Below, in pieces: positions 53,295-63,208 of a stretch of 64,000 bases of DNA. The notes below the pieces were generated by a model. That model saw only the letters and a program-made list of their open reading frames with translations. It was not told the origin of the DNA and searched no databases. The DNA comes from Acidocella aminolytica 101 = DSM 11237. GTDB lineage: Bacteria; Pseudomonadota; Alphaproteobacteria; Acetobacterales; Acetobacteraceae. The DNA lies in assembly GCF_900129125.1 (NCBI RefSeq), contig NZ_FQVJ01000002.1:124001-188000 (forward strand), given 5' to 3'. The position numbers and the translations under genes were made by a program. Numbering within the stretch: the first letter of the stretch is position 1; every line of letters begins with the position of its first letter.

Positions 53295-55250
53295 ATGGTG
53301 AAGAGCGTTTCCATTAACTTAAAATTTCTCTCCGTACTCGGAGTGTTCGCGGCCTTTACCATAGGTATTGCTATCTACGCGACGGGGCAGCTTGCTCGTA
53401 CGTCCAGCTCATATACAGCTTTGCTTCGAGGTCATGTTGCTGCGGCTATCGATATGCAGAAAGCCAATCGTCGACTTTCTGACATTCATGCGGGCATAGG
53501 GGATATGCTTGGAGCGACATCGGCTACCGAGGACAAGAAATACAGCGATTTCATTGCCCAAAGGCAGGATCAGTTCGGCGCTTTGGTCAATCAAGCCGAG
53601 CATCTTGCCCCAGACGTGGCGGATGAAATCGCCGCGGTCGAGGCAGCCGAAACTGACTTGGTTAAAACAACATGTGCCAATGCCATTGCCTTGGCATCAA
53701 ATCCGAGCGTCTCACGCTCGGTCGCTCAGACAGCCTATTTCTCCGAATGCAGGCCAAAATTTGCAGATGTATCTGAGACCTCTCGAGTGGCAACCCAACA
53801 TTTGCTGTCGATCATACATTCCACCGACATCAGGCTAAGCAAGGCGGCAGATCATACGATTTTCATGACCTTTGCGATTATCCTTCTAGGCATGGTAGCG
53901 GTCCTGACTGGCGGCTTCCTCGCGGTGCAAGCCTGGATAATCAAGCCCCTCAACAAACTGGAAAACACCATGGGAGAGCTGTCGCAAGGCAATCTGACTG
54001 TGGATGTGATCGGAACCGACCGCGTAGACGAAATCGGCAGGATGGCCAAAGCGGTTCAGGTATTCAAGGATGCTGGACTGGAAAAGGTTCGGCTCGAGGA
54101 TGAAGCGGCGGCGGCGCGCCGTGCAAATGAGGAAGAACGTGGCCGCCGGGAAGCAGAACGGGAAAGTGGTGCGAAACAGCTTGCCCTCGTGGTGGAGGCA
54201 TTGGCTTTGGGTTTAAAGAAGCTAGAGGCAGGAATCCTGACCTTTCGTCTGGATCAGGGTTTCGCTCCGGAATACGAGCGCCTGCGCACCGATTTCAACG
54301 CGGCGATGGAGCGCCTGCAGGACACGATGAAGGTAATCGTCGGCGCCACTTCGGTGATCCACTCTGGCACTGGGGAGATCTCGGCAGCGGCAGACGACCT
54401 TAGCCGCCGGACCGAGCAGCAGGCGGCTAGCCTTGAGGAGACGGCGGCGGCGCTGGATGAGATCACCGCTACGGTGCGCCAGACGGCGGAAGGGGCAGCA
54501 CATGCGCGCGAGGTCTTCGGGACGGCGCAGTCTAATGCCAAGACGTCCAGTGCATTGGTGGGCGACGCGGTTGCAGCGATGAGCCGGATCGAGGCGTCGT
54601 CGCAACAGATCAGCAGCATCATTGGGGTGATTGACGAGATCGCTTTCCAGACCAACTTGCTGGCGCTGAACGCGGGGGTCGAGGCGGCGCGGGCGGGCGA
54701 TGCCGGGCGCGGTTTCGCGGTAGTAGCCTCTGAGGTTCGGGCGTTAGCGCAACGCTCGGCGGAGGCGGCGAAGGAGATCAAGGCGTTAATCTCCGCCTCC
54801 AGTCAGGAGGTGGGTTCGGGTGTCGATCTTGTGGGGCGGACAGGCAGCGCGCTGGAACAGATCGTCGGGCAGATCAGCGAGATTAACGAAGTAGTAGTGC
54901 AGATCGCCAATTCGGCGCAGGAGCAGGCGACGGGGCTGAATCAAGTAAACGCTGCAGTGAACCAGATGGACCAGGTGACGCAACAGAACGCGGCAATGGT
55001 CGAACAGAGCACAGCGGCGAGCCACAGTCTGGCGAAGGAGACCGATGAACTGGCGGCGCTGATCGGTCGCTTCGAGATCGGTAAGGAAAGGACATCGGCG
55101 CCCGCGGCGCCGCGTAAGCCAGCAGCCCGTAACGTTCCACATGGCTCCATCCGCACCACGCCCCATCCGGTCATGCCACCAAAATCCAAAGCTGGCCGCC
55201 CGCTCGAAATTGTCAGCACTGCCGATCATATCAACCGCCCCAGAGGCTAA
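53295..55250 (+). CDS. Methyl-accepting chemotaxis protein
   Basis: 651-residue receptor. TM1 is at about 10-30 and TM2 at about 188-212; the periplasmic part between them (~155 residues) is all-helical, with two cysteines, and suggests a four-helix-bundle ligand domain. HAMP ([20 protein letters not shown]) follows, then a linker, a second HAMP-like segment near 295-345, and the signalling hairpin with the tip [20 protein letters not shown] and [20 protein letters not shown]. Glu/Gln methylation-type sites flank it. The C-terminal tail is Pro/Lys-rich and has no NWETF-type CheR-binding pentapeptide. The ligand is unknown. No che genes are near. The 5' third has lower GC and less biased codons than the rest. 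Confidence 0.92.
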   Translation: MVKSVSINLKFLSVLGVFAAFTIGIAIYATGQLARTSSSYTALLRGHVAAAIDMQKANRRLSDIHAGIGDMLGATSATEDKKYSDFIAQRQDQFGALVNQAEHLAPDVADEIAAVEAAETDLVKTTCANAIALASNPSVSRSVAQTAYFSECRPKFADVSETSRVATQHLLSIIHSTDIRLSKAADHTIFMTFAIILLGMVAVLTGGFLAVQAWIIKPLNKLENTMGELSQGNLTVDVIGTDRVDEIGRMAKAVQVFKDAGLEKVRLEDEAAAARRANEEERGRREAERESGAKQLALVVEALALGLKKLEAGILTFRLDQGFAPEYERLRTDFNAAMERLQDTMKVIVGATSVIHSGTGEISAAADDLSRRTEQQAASLEETAAALDEITATVRQTAEGAAHAREVFGTAQSNAKTSSALVGDAVAAMSRIEASSQQISSIIGVIDEIAFQTNLLALNAGVEAARAGDAGRGFAVVASEVRALAQRSAEAAKEIKALISASSQEVGSGVDLVGRTGSALEQIVGQISEINEVVVQIANSAQEQATGLNQVNAAVNQMDQVTQQNAAMVEQSTAASHSLAKETDELAALIGRFEIGKERTSAPAAPRKPAARNVPHGSIRTTPHPVMPPKSKAGRPLEIVSTADHINRPRG

Positions 55251-55489
55251 TTATCTTATGTCCGGCTTCCCCTATCTTGTTTGATATGACGCGCTTTGCA
55301 TCAGATTGATGGTGGGGAAGCTCGCGTGGGTAGTGCGTTATTGCTCTTGCGGGCGGATAACTGCACGTCGACACTGGGTACGTGCAGCGTCATTCCAGGG
55401 ACATCATGCGCCGTGTCTATGGGCATAGCAAATAAATCACGGTGCACATAAGAGCTTGAATATCCTCGGATTAGTTTGCAGGGTCGGCG
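55251..55489. other. Intergenic region between convergent chemoreceptor and exchanger genes
   Basis: Contains a stem-loop CTGCACGT ... ACGTGCAG (55361-55387, 8-bp arms, 11-base loop) without a T run. No gene seen. Confidence 0.4.
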
Positions 55490-56557
55490 TCAGGGCACCA
55501 CGGCAAAGAACAAAAAAACCGCGAATACAGTCAAATGGATCGCCCCTTGCAGAATGGTGGTACGCCCAGTCTGAACGGTCATCATGCTTAGCAGCAGCGT
55601 CAAGGACAGGAGCACGATCTCTTTCGGGTCCAGTCCCAATGTCAGGGGCTGGCCCAGCCAGACGGAAACAGCGGCCACAACCGGTATGGTCAGGCCAATA
55701 CTGGCAATGACCGAGCCAAATGCGAGATTCAAGCTGGTTTGCAGCTTGTTATGCAGCGCCGCCCGTACCGCCGCCAGACTTTCCGGCAGCAGCACAAAAC
55801 CGGCGATCACCAACCCAACCACCGATTTTGGTGCGCCGGATTGATCGACAAGTGCCTCAATCGTCGGGGAAAGAGACTTCGCCAGCGCCACCACGGCCAC
55901 CAGGCAAACCAGCAATATCCCTAGGGATATCAACGTCTTGTTTGTAGGCGGCGGTGCGTGGTGGGCCTCCGGCCCGCCGGTTTCCGGCAAAAAGTAATCC
56001 CGGTGCCGTACGGTCTGCACAAAGACAAAGATGCAATACAGCACCAAAGACACCACGCCGACAAATACAAGTTGCCGTGTATTGAAGGTCGGCCCGGGAG
56101 CGGCCGTGAAATCAGGCAGGACCAGGGTCAGCACGGAAAGCGCCATCATTACAGCCAAGGCTCCGGTCGCGCCCCGGATATTCAGTCCTTGCTCCATGTG
56201 CCGTCCGGCGCCCACAGCCACGCACAGCCCCACCACGCCGGTACAGACAATCATCACCGCAGAGAAAATAGTGTCACGCGCCACTGACAGATTCTGGTTG
56301 CCGTCGGAAACCAGCACGGAGACGATCAGCGCCACCTCGATCACCGTTACCGCGACGGCCAGAACCAGCGTACCAAAAGGCTCGCCCACCTTGTGCGCGA
56401 CAATCTCGGCATAATGAACCGCGGAAAAAACCGTGCCGCCTAAGGCAAAAACCAGAAGCAGAAGGGCGGCGCCGTTGAAATGCAGGGCCGAATTAGCGCC
56501 CAACAGTAGCCAAGCGATGACGGGGAAGCACAGACTCCACCAAGGAAAAACTTTCAC
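55490..56557 (-). CDS. chaA: Calcium/sodium-proton antiporter, ChaA type
   Basis: 355-residue inner-membrane cation/proton exchanger with ten or eleven helices arranged as two homologous halves. Each half carries the acidic alpha-repeat: GEPFGTLVLAVAVTVIEVALIV near residue 60-80 and GLVIAGFVLLPESLAAVRAAL with the following NLAFGSVIASIGLTIP. A His/Pro-rich cytoplasmic loop lies between the halves. I start at GTG 56557, preceded by GGAG, which gives the family-like length; the longer frame upstream adds 50 residues of non-membrane sequence. It probably extrudes calcium or sodium/potassium under alkaline or salt stress. Confidence 0.85.
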   Translation of the reverse strand: MKVFPWWSLCFPVIAWLLLGANSALHFNGAALLLLVFALGGTVFSAVHYAEIVAHKVGEPFGTLVLAVAVTVIEVALIVSVLVSDGNQNLSVARDTIFSAVMIVCTGVVGLCVAVGAGRHMEQGLNIRGATGALAVMMALSVLTLVLPDFTAAPGPTFNTRQLVFVGVVSLVLYCIFVFVQTVRHRDYFLPETGGPEAHHAPPPTNKTLISLGILLVCLVAVVALAKSLSPTIEALVDQSGAPKSVVGLVIAGFVLLPESLAAVRAALHNKLQTSLNLAFGSVIASIGLTIPVVAAVSVWLGQPLTLGLDPKEIVLLSLTLLLSMMTVQTGRTTILQGAIHLTVFAVFLFFAVVP

Positions 56558-56799
56558 GAATGCGGCTCCGCTTATTGATACCCTTTCGAAACCCGAGACC
56601 GGGCCACAGGTCAACAGCGGTATGAAAGAACCTGCCAGCAAGACGCAAATTTCAGCTTGTCCAGACTTTTGCGACTTGCTCCACACACATATCCACAAGG
56701 TTATCAAGGTCTCTGTGGATAAAATGGCGCTTGGGAGATTGGCGTGGAGGCTGTGTCAGGCTACAGCCCACATTCACTATGGTTTCCGAACTTCCCCCC

Positions 56800-58377
56800 A
56801 TGCGCCGCCTCACAGAACTTCGCCTACCCATCAACCATACGGACACGGAGCTGAAAGCCGCCATCGCCGCCGGGTTTGGCGTGCCAGAGGCCGCCATTCT
56901 CTCTTGGCATGTGCATCGCCGTGCCTGGGATGCGCGCAAAAAATCGCAGATCATACTGGTTTACACCATCGACGCGGCACTGGCGGCCGAGACCGGCAAA
57001 GGCGAACCCACTCCGGACATGGGCTATAAATTCCCGGCTACCACCACTCACCGCCTGGAAAAACGCCCGATTATCATCGGTACCGGGCCTTGCGGCATTC
57101 TGGCGGCTCTTATCCTGGCCGAGGCCGGCTTCTGCCCGCTGATCCTGGAGCGCGGCAAGGTGGTGCGTGAACGTACTAAGGACACCTGGGGTCTTTGGCG
57201 CAGGGGCGAGTTGAACCCCACCTCCAACGTGCAGTTTGGCGAAGGCGGCGCCGGAACCTTCTCTGACGGCAAGCTGTACTCCCAGATCAAAGACACGCGC
57301 TTTTTGAGCCGCAAGGTGCTGGAGGAGTTTGTCCAAGCCGGTGCGCCGGAGGAAATTCTCTACATCGCCAAGCCCCATATCGGCACGTTCCGGTTGGTTT
57401 CCATGGTTGAATCGATCCGCGAGAAAGTCACGTCTCTGGGCGGTGAATACCGCTTCGGCTGCCGAGTAGATGATTTCGACATCCAGAACGGCCAGATCAA
57501 CGCCGTGATCCTAGATAATGGCGAGCGGATTGAAACCAACCACGTTATTCTTGCCATCGGCCATTCTGCGCGGGATACGTTCTTCCGTCTGCATGAGCGT
57601 GGCGTGTTCATGGAAGCCAAACCCTTCTCGGTCGGGTTCCGCATTGAACACCCGCAAGGCATGATCGACAAATACCGCTTTGGCGCTTTTGCGGGTCACC
57701 CCATTCTGGGCGCGGCTGATTACAAGCTGGTTCACCACGCTAAAAATGGTCGTTCCGTTTATAGTTTCTGCATGTGCCCTGGAGGAACGGTGGTGGCCGC
57801 CACCTCTGAGCCCGAACGCGTTGTGACCAACGGGATGAGCCAATATTCCCGGGCCGAGCGCAATGCCAATGCGGGGATTGTCGTCGGCATTACCCCTGAC
57901 GATTATCCTGGCCACGTCCTGGCGGGGGTAGAGTTTCAGCGCCGGTGGGAGAGTGCCGCTTTCGTTGCCGGAGGGGGCGGGTACAAAGCCCCAGGCCAGC
58001 TTGTTGGTGATTTTATTACGGGCCAGCCCTCAAAGGCGCTTGGAGAGGTTCTGCCTTCTTATAAGCCTGGCGTACATCTGACGGATCTGGCGCCCACATT
58101 GCCCGATTACGCCATCGTCGCCATCCGCGAGGCGCTGCCCGCCTTTGGCAAACAGATCAATGGCTTTGACAGGCCGGATGCAATGCTGACCGGAGTGGAA
58201 ACCCGGACCTCTTCCCCAGTACGCATTACTCGAGGCAAGGATTTCTGTTCTCTCAACGTCAAAGGGCTTTACCCCGCTGGCGAAGGGGCTGGGTATGCAG
58301 GGGGTATTCTCTCGGCCGGTGTGGATGGGATCAAGGTTGCCGAAGCGGTCTCGAAAAGCCTGATCGGCCAGGGATAA
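56800..58377 (+). CDS. FAD-dependent dehydrogenase (COG2509-type)
   Basis: 525 residues from ATG 56800. A short N-terminal domain (RRLTELRLPINHTD ... AILSWHVHRRAWDARKK) precedes the FAD/NAD dinucleotide fold (RPIIIGTGPCGILAALILAEAG, then LILERGKVVRERTKD). GEGGAGTFSDGKLYSQ and the C-terminal GLYPAGEGAGYAGGILSAGVDGIK complete the FAD site. Such proteins are called NAD(P)/FAD-dependent oxidoreductases; the substrate is unknown. ATG 56779 is an alternative start. Divergent from chaA. Confidence 0.83.
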   Translation: MRRLTELRLPINHTDTELKAAIAAGFGVPEAAILSWHVHRRAWDARKKSQIILVYTIDAALAAETGKGEPTPDMGYKFPATTTHRLEKRPIIIGTGPCGILAALILAEAGFCPLILERGKVVRERTKDTWGLWRRGELNPTSNVQFGEGGAGTFSDGKLYSQIKDTRFLSRKVLEEFVQAGAPEEILYIAKPHIGTFRLVSMVESIREKVTSLGGEYRFGCRVDDFDIQNGQINAVILDNGERIETNHVILAIGHSARDTFFRLHERGVFMEAKPFSVGFRIEHPQGMIDKYRFGAFAGHPILGAADYKLVHHAKNGRSVYSFCMCPGGTVVAATSEPERVVTNGMSQYSRAERNANAGIVVGITPDDYPGHVLAGVEFQRRWESAAFVAGGGGYKAPGQLVGDFITGQPSKALGEVLPSYKPGVHLTDLAPTLPDYAIVAIREALPAFGKQINGFDRPDAMLTGVETRTSSPVRITRGKDFCSLNVKGLYPAGEGAGYAGGILSAGVDGIKVAEAVSKSLIGQG

Positions 58378-58619
58378 ATCCGCTCGAGCGCTCCCAAAAG
58401 CCAGCTTAAAGCCGTTTTAAGAACTGTCATAGAGTATGAAGGTTGAATACGCTTGCTTGTTGCGTGTCTTTCAACAGCATCTCTGTGTAAAGATTGGGTT
58501 CTTAAGCCTTCTTCTGTAACTCTATAGAGTTTAAGAAAAATTTTGCTTAAGTATATTTCCTATCTTACAACTATAATATAGATGTTTATGGTAAATTCGC
58601 CCGGCCGAGGAGTAGATTC
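58378..58619 (+). promoter_or_regulatory. AT-rich regulatory region of the Rrf2-type gene
   Basis: A perfect 14-bp palindrome AACTCTATAGAGTT lies at 58518-58531, about 90 bases before the start. TATAAT (58572-58577) fits a -10 box. The region is strikingly AT-rich against its flanks. The palindrome is a candidate operator, possibly autoregulatory. Confidence 0.5.
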
Positions 58620-59060
58620 ATGCTGTCCCAGAAGTGCAAATACGCCCTGCAGGCGTTAATGGTCCTCGCCAGGGAGAATTCCGACCAGCTTTTGTTAGTG
58701 TCTGAGATCGCGGAGCGCGAAAACCTGCCCAAAAAATTCTTGGAAGCAATTTTGCTCGAGTTGAACCGGAACGGCTTAGTGCGCTCTCGCCGTGGCCGGG
58801 GAGGCGGATATGCATTGGCTAAGCCGGCCGATTTGATTACGTTTGGCCAGGTTATCCGAATTATGGACGGCGCTTTGGCCCCTCTGGCCTGTGTTTCAGT
58901 GAATTATTATCGCCGCTGCGATGAATGCCGGGACGAGCAAGCATGTGAGATCAGGCGCGTTATGCGCCGTGTCCGGGACGCGATTGCCAATGAGCTGGAT
59001 GGAACCTCGCTCGCCAAAGCCTTGGCAGATGGTAAGTTGCCTGCCGAGATATCCGCCTGA
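58620..59060 (+). CDS. Rrf2-family transcriptional regulator with four cysteines
   Basis: 146-residue winged-helix regulator. The DNA-binding part is MLSQKCKYALQALMVLA, LLVSEIAERENLPKKFLEAIL and the wing RSRRGRGGGYALAKPAD. The effector region has Cys 91, 100, 103 and 109 (PLACVSVNYYRRCDECRDEQACE), more than the three ligands of IscR/NsrR-type iron-sulfur sensors, so a cluster- or redox-sensing role is likely. GAGGAG is close before ATG 58620. It converges on gspK with a gap of two bases. Its regulon is unknown; it is not beside isc or cys genes here. Confidence 0.87.
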   Translation: MLSQKCKYALQALMVLARENSDQLLLVSEIAERENLPKKFLEAILLELNRNGLVRSRRGRGGGYALAKPADLITFGQVIRIMDGALAPLACVSVNYYRRCDECRDEQACEIRRVMRRVRDAIANELDGTSLAKALADGKLPAEISA

Positions 59061-59062
59061 GT

Positions 59063-59857
59063 TCATCCGCCGGTGAGTTGCAAAACGGTGTAAGGATGCG
59101 GCTCTTCTGGACTGGCGAGGCTGAACACACCGCGTCGGACCACATAAGCCCGTCCGGGTCCATGTGCCTGGGCTTCAATCTCAACCACGGGAAAATTTCC
59201 GGTAAAGCCTTTGTGGATGCTGCCGGGATCGTGGGCCAGTTGCAGGGCGCGCCGCACCAGCGGACTGGCCAATGCTGGATCCGGGTCGTCGGTCTGGTAA
59301 AGGCTCATGTAAGGTAGCATGGTTTTCAGCAGAGACGGCGTCATGCCCAGGACGTCCTGCAATTCTGCAAGATCAGAAAATGGCGCGCCTGGCGGCGCAA
59401 AACGCAGCCCTGCTTGGCGATAGAGCTGTTGACGAGCGGCTTCCGCTTGCGGGGTTAAAGGCGGGGTGCGCCAGTCTATGATTGCGGCGGCCAGCTTTTG
59501 CGCTTTTGTCTCACTGGCGCCGCAGGCTTGAATAAATCCGGCTAGCAGATTGGTGGAAGCCTCGTTGGGATTGATCAGCCCGCCAAGTGTTTGCACGCGC
59601 ACCCGCAGGTTATCGGGAAGCTCATGCCATTGCCCATCCGGCGACCAATGGGCAGGGCCGTTGGCCAGAGAATGAAACAGTGCCTCGTTAATGGCGCCAT
59701 CCGCGCGGGCACGGGCCATGGCGGCGTTACGTATATTCGCGGCCAGCGCGACTGCGCTGCGGCCATTGGCCAGCAAACTGGTTAGAATCAATGCCAGCAG
59801 AACCATGCTCCACAGCACGATGAGCAATGCAAACCCTCGTTCGCGCGGCGGGCTCAT
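59063..59857 (-). CDS. gspK: Type II secretion minor pseudopilin GspK
   Basis: 264 residues with the prepilin leader RERGFALLIVLWSMVLLALIL; cleavage is expected after Gly, and the usual Glu 5 is absent, as in other GspK tip proteins. The large periplasmic domain contains INPNEASTNLLAGFIQACG, AAAIIDWRTPP and FSDLAELQDVLGM, the SAM-like helical insert of GspK. GspK caps the pseudopilus together with GspI and GspJ; these are not in the window. It overlaps gspD by four bases and is the last gene of the unit. Confidence 0.88.
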   Translation of the reverse strand: MSPPRERGFALLIVLWSMVLLALILTSLLANGRSAVALAANIRNAAMARARADGAINEALFHSLANGPAHWSPDGQWHELPDNLRVRVQTLGGLINPNEASTNLLAGFIQACGASETKAQKLAAAIIDWRTPPLTPQAEAARQQLYRQAGLRFAPPGAPFSDLAELQDVLGMTPSLLKTMLPYMSLYQTDDPDPALASPLVRRALQLAHDPGSIHKGFTGNFPVVEIEAQAHGPGRAYVVRRGVFSLASPEEPHPYTVLQLTGG

Positions 59858-62055
59858 TTGGTCAGGTCTGCCCGTACCTTCTGGTTGGGGTCGGCCGAGC
59901 CAGTGAAAGGCTGGCTTTGCAGAGCGCCGGGCACCAGCGCGGCATTGGGAAGCTGTTGCTCCATGTCCTGTGTCAGATCCAGAGCCTGTTGCTGATTACG
60001 CACAACATGCGGGGTAATCAGAACCAGCAATTCCTCTCGCACACGTTTATTGGTCTGGGTGCCAAACAGCGCGCCCAGCACGGGCACGTTCTTAATCCAT
60101 GGCAGACCTTCATTTTTGTTCGAATCATTGTCCGAGATCAGCCCGGCGAGACCGATTGTCTGTCCGTCCTGAATGGCAACGCGAGATGTCACCGTACGTT
60201 CGGTGAAGGTTGGCGAGTCGATGCCTGTGGTCGTCAAGGTTGGCGACACGCCGCTGACCTCTTGGCTGATATCCATGGTCACCAGCCCGTCACCGCCGAT
60301 ATGCGGTGTGACCTTCATGATCACGCCTGTGTCGCGGTAGTTGATGGACTGGATCACATCAGAGGTGGAGGTGACGGTGCTCTGTGAGGTTTGCGTGAGA
60401 TAAGGCACGCTGTCGCCCACTTTGAGGCTCGCGGTCTGCCCGTCCAGAACCATGAGCTCCGGCGATGAAAGCACCCGCACCTTGGTTACAGCCTCCAGTG
60501 CCGAGAGCGCCAACGGGGCAGCGTCGCTGCCATGGCCGGAGAGAACAAAGCCGGGAAAGCTGGTTGATAACGCCGATGTGGTGGATTCACTAAGGACCGC
60601 GTTGATACCGCCGGATTTGAAAAAGAACTGAGTGCCGTATTGAAGCTGCCCGGTCAGATCAACTTCGGCGATGGTGGCGTCGATCTGTACTTGCAGGGGC
60701 TGAATGTCGATCTTGCTCAACATGCCCGCGATCTGGTCATCCTCCTGAGCGGTGGCATAAACCATCACGGCGTTGTTCTGCGTATCGGGAATAATCCGCA
60801 TCTGGTCTGTATTCGTGCTAGTTGAATTGGACGTGAGCGGCCCCAACAGTGCGCTGGCGCTGCCGGTATTGGCGCTGTTGGGGGGGCTTGATTCGCTTCC
60901 GCCTCCCGTGCCGCCTGAAATGCTGGTGCTGCTGCTTTCGGCACTGCTGGTGCTTGTAGGAGGGGTGGTGTTGCTGTTGTTGCCCATCATGTCGGAGACG
61001 GTTTGCTTCGCGGCTGCGGTGGGTTGTGCGGTTACGTTGTCCGGCGTGAAGGCTTGTTGCAGCAGATAGGCAGCATCGTTGGCGCGGCTATTGCGAAGAT
61101 AGAACACATGCCAGCTTCGCACCGTTTCCATCTGCACCTTGTTGATCACGGCGTAAATTCGGGCGGCATCATTCAGATAGTTATTTGATTTCGCGATAAC
61201 CAGCACCGCGCTTATGCGATCTAGGGGCACCACCGAGACCGCCGCTGCCCCTTTGCTGCCAGCCTGTTTGCCCAAAGCAGTTGTGAAAGCTGAGGCGAAT
61301 TCCTTGGCATCGCCGCTGGAAACGGGAAACAGCTCATAAGATTGTCCGGCCAAGGCATCGACGTCAAACGCGGAGACAAGTCCTGCCAGCGCTGCCCGAG
61401 TTTCCGGGTCGCCCTGGATCACGATGGCGTTGCTGTTAGGGTCTGCCGCCAGCTTTCCGCCTTTGGCGACATAAGGCTGCAATACGGCGGCAAGCTGGGT
61501 GGCGCTGGCATAGCGCAGATGGATCACCTGTGTTTGTGCCGCTGCGCCGCCACTATCTGAGGCGGGCATGACGCGATAGAGGCCGTCTGTATGCACCAGC
61601 ACCGCATTGTTCTGGGCCAGCAGCGTCTGCAGGGTGGGCAAGACTTGGTTGAGAGTGAGTGGTGTTACGGTGTGCAGGGTTACCGTACCTGAAACACCCG
61701 GATCGATTGTGTAATTGACATGCAGGATATTCCCTAGAATTTCCGCGACGACGGTGCGTATGTCTGTGTCGGCAAAGTTGAAACTAATATTGCCTTGCCC
61801 GTTGGTTTGGGCTGTTCCCGGGTTGGTTGAAGTGCCGGTGGCGAGTGCGCCGTAGGAGGCCGCCGGACTTGGGGGTGCGCTTTGTCCGGCGACGGGGCCG
61901 CTGACGCGAGGTGCGGAGGACGTGCTGCCCTTGGCCGATAACGGGGCGGGTGTCAGCGGCGCGCCCGTTAATGCAACCGGCGGTGGCGCGCTGTGGCAGG
62001 AGGCCAGAACGAGCAGGCCGAACAAACAGGGAAGCTGGGTTTTACGCATTGTCAC
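59854..62055 (-). CDS. gspD: Type II secretion secretin GspD
   Basis: 733-residue outer-membrane channel subunit. The leader ends in LVLASC, with Cys 20 in a lipobox, so it may be a lipoprotein secretin. N0-N3 domains follow: FNFADTDIRTVVAEILGNIL, VTLHTVTPLTLNQVLPTLQ, VIHLRYASATQLAAVLQPYV, and DPNSNAIVIQGDPETRAAL. A Ser/Gly/Thr/Asn-rich insert of about 60 residues sits near 360-425. The secretin core ends VAIQDGQTIGLAGLISDND, LPWIKNVPVLGALFGTQ, EELLVLITPHVV. It overlaps gspC-like and gspK by four bases each. Confidence 0.93.
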   Translation of the reverse strand: MTMRKTQLPCLFGLLVLASCHSAPPPVALTGAPLTPAPLSAKGSTSSAPRVSGPVAGQSAPPSPAASYGALATGTSTNPGTAQTNGQGNISFNFADTDIRTVVAEILGNILHVNYTIDPGVSGTVTLHTVTPLTLNQVLPTLQTLLAQNNAVLVHTDGLYRVMPASDSGGAAAQTQVIHLRYASATQLAAVLQPYVAKGGKLAADPNSNAIVIQGDPETRAALAGLVSAFDVDALAGQSYELFPVSSGDAKEFASAFTTALGKQAGSKGAAAVSVVPLDRISAVLVIAKSNNYLNDAARIYAVINKVQMETVRSWHVFYLRNSRANDAAYLLQQAFTPDNVTAQPTAAAKQTVSDMMGNNSNTTPPTSTSSAESSSTSISGGTGGGSESSPPNSANTGSASALLGPLTSNSTSTNTDQMRIIPDTQNNAVMVYATAQEDDQIAGMLSKIDIQPLQVQIDATIAEVDLTGQLQYGTQFFFKSGGINAVLSESTTSALSTSFPGFVLSGHGSDAAPLALSALEAVTKVRVLSSPELMVLDGQTASLKVGDSVPYLTQTSQSTVTSTSDVIQSINYRDTGVIMKVTPHIGGDGLVTMDISQEVSGVSPTLTTTGIDSPTFTERTVTSRVAIQDGQTIGLAGLISDNDSNKNEGLPWIKNVPVLGALFGTQTNKRVREELLVLITPHVVRNQQQALDLTQDMEQQLPNAALVPGALQSQPFTGSADPNQKVRADLTK

Positions 62056-62630
62056 TCATTGTCGTAAGGGCCGGCGGTGGTAGTGGACTCTTCCGGCTGG
62101 CCGGTTTTGGGCGAAACAAGTATGGTTGGCATAGCCGACGCTACGGGGGCCTTCGTGCGTTCAATAAATTGCGGGCGTATCCTGATAGGGCCGTTGGCTG
62201 TCAACAGCACGACGCTGTCGGCGTTAATGCTCTTGACCTTGTCGCCGTTCACGGTTCCTCCCATCTCCACCACCAAGGGCTTCTGCCCTACTATGGCGAA
62301 AATGGCGCTGGTGATGCCCTGACCGATGATGATGGCGGACAAACGGGGCAGGCCATCGCCGCCCGCGTCATCACTGGCTGTGGGGCGTCGGTTTGGGTTG
62401 AACAAGGGCCGGGCCAGAATGGTTTGCGTCCAGCCTGAAATGTTTGCCTCTGCCAACTGGGCGCTTTTTCCTGGCAAGGCCGGACTGATGGAATGAGGGG
62501 ACGTAGCGTTACCCGGTAACAGCTCAATCAGCAGAAGTAAGGCAAGGCCCCCAGCCAGCACTGGGAGCGGTTTGAGCCGGGTTATCCAGCTGGGCAGTTT
62601 TTGGCGGGGATTAGGCAAACGAAGTTTCAT
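62052..62630 (-). CDS. Type II secretion GspC/GspN-like inner-membrane protein
   Basis: 192 residues: cytoplasmic basic start, one helix (LPVLAGGLALLLLIELLPG), then a periplasmic region with an HR-like fold (TILARPLFNPNRRP, LSAIIIGQGITSAIFAIVGQ, VNGDKVKSINADSVVLLTANG). The HR domain of GspC couples the inner-membrane platform to the secretin. No PDZ domain follows, so this is a short version; GspN-type naming is also possible. The position between gspM and gspD suits a GspC role. Confidence 0.72.
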   Translation of the reverse strand: MKLRLPNPRQKLPSWITRLKPLPVLAGGLALLLLIELLPGNATSPHSISPALPGKSAQLAEANISGWTQTILARPLFNPNRRPTASDDAGGDGLPRLSAIIIGQGITSAIFAIVGQKPLVVEMGGTVNGDKVKSINADSVVLLTANGPIRIRPQFIERTKAPVASAMPTILVSPKTGQPEESTTTAGPYDNE

Positions 62631-63208
62631 GCGCCACCTGCGGCCCGGAAGGCGCTGACGGTGAAGCTGGCCTGCACGGGGGGCGCATTATCTGTGCTTT
62701 GCGGTCCAGCATTGCTGAGATTCAAGCCGTCTACGACCATGCGCGGGTTGGATATTTCTATAGCCGCCAGGAGTTTGATCAGTGCGGGCCAGCTCGCCGT
62801 CAGGCTAACTTCCAGCCCGATCTTGCGCAGCCCCCCTTGGGCCACAACAGGTGCCAGGGAGGTGCTGTCCAGGCTGGCGCCAGATTTGGTGGCTAGGTCC
62901 TGCAATGCGGATTGCAAATTGGCACCGGCAATGGCGTCGCTGCCGCCTTGCAGAAGCAAGGTTGTACTTTCATCCTCGGGCTTTTGAGTGGAGACGGCTC
63001 TGCGAAGGGCTGGAATTTCCTGTGCCAGCGCTGCCATGTGCGCGGCCAGGGCGCGTTGCTGGGCCAAATATTCCGCGCGTTGCTGATACCATCCCAGAAG
63101 CGGACTGAATACGGCGAGCCAAAGCAACAAAAGTCCAGCCAGGGCGACGCCCAAAGCCAGAATTTGGCCGCGTCGCCCATCAGGTAATGAAAGCGGTGCG
63201 AGGGTCAT
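62627..63208 (-). CDS. gspM: Type II secretion GspM-like protein
   Basis: 193 residues from ATG 63208, which overlaps the upstream gspL-like stop (ATGA). One helix (GQILALGVALAGLLLLWLAVFSPLL) is followed by a coiled-coil stretch (YQQRAEYLAQQRALAAHMAALAQEI) and a ferredoxin-like periplasmic domain (KIGLEVSLTASWPALIKLLAAIE), the GspM/PilO pattern. It should pair with GspL in the inner-membrane platform. An in-frame upstream extension of 62 codons is antisense-like and was not used. Confidence 0.8.
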   Translation of the reverse strand: MTLAPLSLPDGRRGQILALGVALAGLLLLWLAVFSPLLGWYQQRAEYLAQQRALAAHMAALAQEIPALRRAVSTQKPEDESTTLLLQGGSDAIAGANLQSALQDLATKSGASLDSTSLAPVVAQGGLRKIGLEVSLTASWPALIKLLAAIEISNPRMVVDGLNLSNAGPQSTDNAPPVQASFTVSAFRAAGGA

